Shown here one piece after another: positions 62,189 through 64,000 of a stretch of DNA of 64,000 nucleotides (positions within the stretch are counted from its first letter, which is position 1; each line of letters opens with the position of its first letter). The notes under the pieces were generated by a model, which was given only the letters and a program-made list of their open reading frames with translations, was not told the origin of the DNA and made no database searches. The stretch comes from Myxococcales bacterium (lineage in GTDB: Bacteria; Myxococcota_A; Bradymonadia; UBA7976; UBA1532), in the NCBI GenBank assembly GCA_020633555.1, contig JACKDL010000026.1:18200-82199 (forward strand), written 5' to 3'. The translations under genes were made by a program, and so were the position numbers.

Positions 62189-64000
62189 CTATTGGCTCGG
62201 GCTGAAGATGAACGGGTACGCGATGACGCACTCGCCCCCATCGGGCGGGGCCGGGAAGCGGGTGCTGCGGATCACGCCAAGGACACACTCGGCCACCGCG
62301 GCGTCGCCCAGGGTCGAGGACTTGACCTTGGCGCTGCGCACCTCGCCCTGGGGGGTGATGCGCCACTCCACGGTGAGCTTGCCCGACAGCGCGGCAGACT
62401 TGAGCAGGGCCCTCTCGTAGCAGCCCACCACCTTGCCCTGGTGCTGATCCACCGCCGTGCGCACCTGCCCCTTGCTGAGGCTGCAGCTCGACACCTTGGT
62501 GCGGCTGGACAGGTTGCGGACCTTGCCGCGGATGCGGCCGGCGCCCTTGGTGGTCTTCTCGCCCAGGCGACCCACGCGGGCGCCGATCTGCTGGCCCCCG
62601 GTGGTGGCCAGGGGCGCCTGGTCGCGGCCGATGTTCACGTCGCCGCCCGGCAGCGGGGCGCCCACCCCGGGCACCTCCAGGGCGGCGCCGGTGGCGCCCG
62701 CCTTGCCGACGGCGTCGATGTTGCTGGCCACGTCCTTCAAGGTCACGTCGTCGCCCGTGGGGGCGGCGTCGGCGCCCGCGTTGACCGCCGACAGCAGGGC
62801 CTCGGCGTCACCCTGCGCCTGCTGACGCGCGCGCTGCATCTTCCGGCGCACCTTCTGGCGCACCGAGGACGGGAGCTGGGGCGTGGCCTCGGCGGGATCC
62901 GAGGGCCGGGGCGCGGGGGCCTCCTTCGCCTTCGGCGCGCGCTCGGGCCGGGGCTTCGGCGGCTTGGGTGGCGGCGCCTTGGGCTTCGGCTTCGGCTTGA
63001 TCTTCGGCAGCTCCCGGGCGTCCTTCAGGCTGGCGAAGCGCTCCTTGGGCGGGGGCTTGGCCACCGTGAGCTGCACGCCCACCGCGTCCAGCGACACCAC
63101 GCCCAGGGCGAACAACAGGTGGAGCACCGCGCCCGCGCCGAGCGCGCCCAGGTACACCCCCCATGGCTTGCGGCGGCCGGTGGCGCGGCCCGCGTCCCGC
63201 GCGGCGTGATCCACGCGGATCCGCCAGGTGGCCTGGGCCCAGCGCAGCTCGGCCCGATCGCCGGGCTCCAGGGGCATCTCGCTGGGGCCTTCGGGCACGG
63301 TCTCGCTGGCGCCCAGGTGCATGCGGCGGCCGGTGGCGCCCGCGGGGATGCACAGGACCACCCCCTGCCCGGTGTGACGCACCACCGGCTGGCCCCGCGG
63401 GAACCGGTCGCGGCTGTGGAGCACCTGCGAGGCGGCCACCACCCCGTCGACGATCCGCGCCACCTCCACCACCACGCCGCCCTGGCGATCGCCGGTGGGG
63501 CGGCCGCTGGTCAGGTCGCCCAGGATGGCGTCCAGGTGCTCTACGGCCGGCGGGCGTGGGGGCTCGGGATCGGCCCAGATGCTCGGCTCGAACCCGTCGG
63601 GGGGCAGGGTCAGGGCGCCGCGGGCCGGGGGCCGCCGACGGGGCTCGGCCTCGGGCGGGCGCACGGCGAAGAGCAGGTCGGTGAACTCGCCCGAGTCCAC
63701 GGTGCGCTCGGACAGCGGGCCGGGCGCCTGGGGGCCCGGAACCACGGGCCCCGGGACCGAGCGAGTGGGCTCCTGGCTGGCGCTCGTGGCCTCGCCGGGC
63801 ACCCGGGTGGGCTCCTGCGAGTCGTCCCCCGGCCGCATGGGCACCTGCGCCGTGGGCTCGTCGGTGCCACGGGCCGGGTGGGCGAAGCCGGCGGCCCGTT
63901 GCGGCGCGGCGTGCAGGCGCGTGGGGTCGTCCTCGCCGGGGCTGGGCAGGGGCGCGGTGACCCGCGGCGGCACCAGCGGGGCGATCTCGCCGGGCGGCGT
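62189..64000 (-). CDS. AgmX/TonB-like gliding-motility-type protein (5' end outside window)
   Basis: The frame runs to the right edge without a stop, so the start is outside; 603 residues are visible. The visible N-terminal part is Pro/Thr-rich low complexity, then a beta-rich domain (about 200-290 of the visible chain, ILGDLTSG through RIRVDHAARD) that could be FHA-like. One membrane segment (GVYLGALGAGAVLHLLFALGVV) precedes a KPKPK/PPPK Pro-rich spacer of the TonB kind. The last 100 residues form the AgmX/PglI C-terminal domain (HQGKVVGCYERALLKSAALSG, LTVEWRITPQGEVRSAKV, CVLGVIRSTRFPAP, YPFIFSPSQ). In Myxococcus AgmX is needed for adventurous motility. Confidence 0.85.
   Translation of the reverse strand, partial: TPPGEIAPLVPPRVTAPLPSPGEDDPTRLHAAPQRAAGFAHPARGTDEPTAQVPMRPGDDSQEPTRVPGEATSASQEPTRSVPGPVVPGPQAPGPLSERTVDSGEFTDLLFAVRPPEAEPRRRPPARGALTLPPDGFEPSIWADPEPPRPPAVEHLDAILGDLTSGRPTGDRQGGVVVEVARIVDGVVAASQVLHSRDRFPRGQPVVRHTGQGVVLCIPAGATGRRMHLGASETVPEGPSEMPLEPGDRAELRWAQATWRIRVDHAARDAGRATGRRKPWGVYLGALGAGAVLHLLFALGVVSLDAVGVQLTVAKPPPKERFASLKDARELPKIKPKPKPKAPPPKPPKPRPERAPKAKEAPAPRPSDPAEATPQLPSSVRQKVRRKMQRARQQAQGDAEALLSAVNAGADAAPTGDDVTLKDVASNIDAVGKAGATGAALEVPGVGAPLPGGDVNIGRDQAPLATTGGQQIGARVGRLGEKTTKGAGRIRGKVRNLSSRTKVSSCSLSKGQVRTAVDQHQGKVVGCYERALLKSAALSGKLTVEWRITPQGEVRSAKVKSSTLGDAAVAECVLGVIRSTRFPAPPDGGECVIAYPFIFSPSQ

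Overview
The window is very GC-rich (by eye above 70%) and densely coded, with no gene-free stretch over 300 bases. Sixteen genes encode lipoproteins. Most have a Cys-Asp-Asp-Gly type lipobox followed by a low-complexity linker made of DGG, ADM or ADQ units. Together with AgmX/PglI-like and MXAN_6521-like proteins, this suggests an uncultured Myxococcota or Bradymonadales-type bacterium (formerly Deltaproteobacteria). The taxonomy is an inference. I see no tRNA, rRNA, CRISPR array, insertion sequence or phage gene.

Left part (1-28,441). This holds mostly single genes or short operons: a truncated VIT/VWA-type protein end, a Spy/CpxP-like periplasmic protein, a patatin, an M28 peptidase lipoprotein and a GAF histidine kinase. 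Next come a clear bacterial homologue of eukaryotic major vault protein (5,825-8,197, with a candidate sigma-54 promoter), a membrane coiled-coil pentapeptide protein, and an operon of MAPEG, RtcB, a lipoprotein and an outer-membrane barrel. After these are SelO, a Ca-dependent PI-PLC lipoprotein with a GST, a GH13 amylase lipoprotein, a Uma2 protein, a ClC channel fused to CBS and PTS EIIA domains, a multicopper oxidase lipoprotein and DNA polymerase IV.

Centre (28,460-46,668). About 18 kb on the minus strand is one run of six very large lipoprotein genes, mostly joined by 1-4 nt overlaps. They belong to three paralogous pairs. Type A (709 and 694 aa) and type B (about 660 aa) have a Cys-rich head, a beta-helix start motif and a Gly-rich collagen-like tail. 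Type C (1,519 and 1,537 aa) is a giant protein whose last two thirds resemble the C-terminal half of Tc-toxin A subunits. Both type B genes are frameshifted in the same Gly-rich segment. A 253-aa protein of unknown function and dinB follow in the same direction.

Right part (46,881-64,000). A POT peptide transporter and a second Uma2 protein come first. Then follows a lipid-trafficking-like cluster: MlaC/HpnM, an MMPL/HpnN transporter, a MXAN_6521-type lipoprotein, an acyl-ACP desaturase-like diiron protein and a small membrane protein. Next are an AgmX-like protein, a nuclease, a TVGYGD potassium channel, a small secreted repeat protein, a GNAT enzyme, two tandem PAF-acetylhydrolase-like lipoproteins and an AgmX/TonB-like protein cut by the window edge.

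The two most unusual items are the vault protein and the giant-lipoprotein operon.
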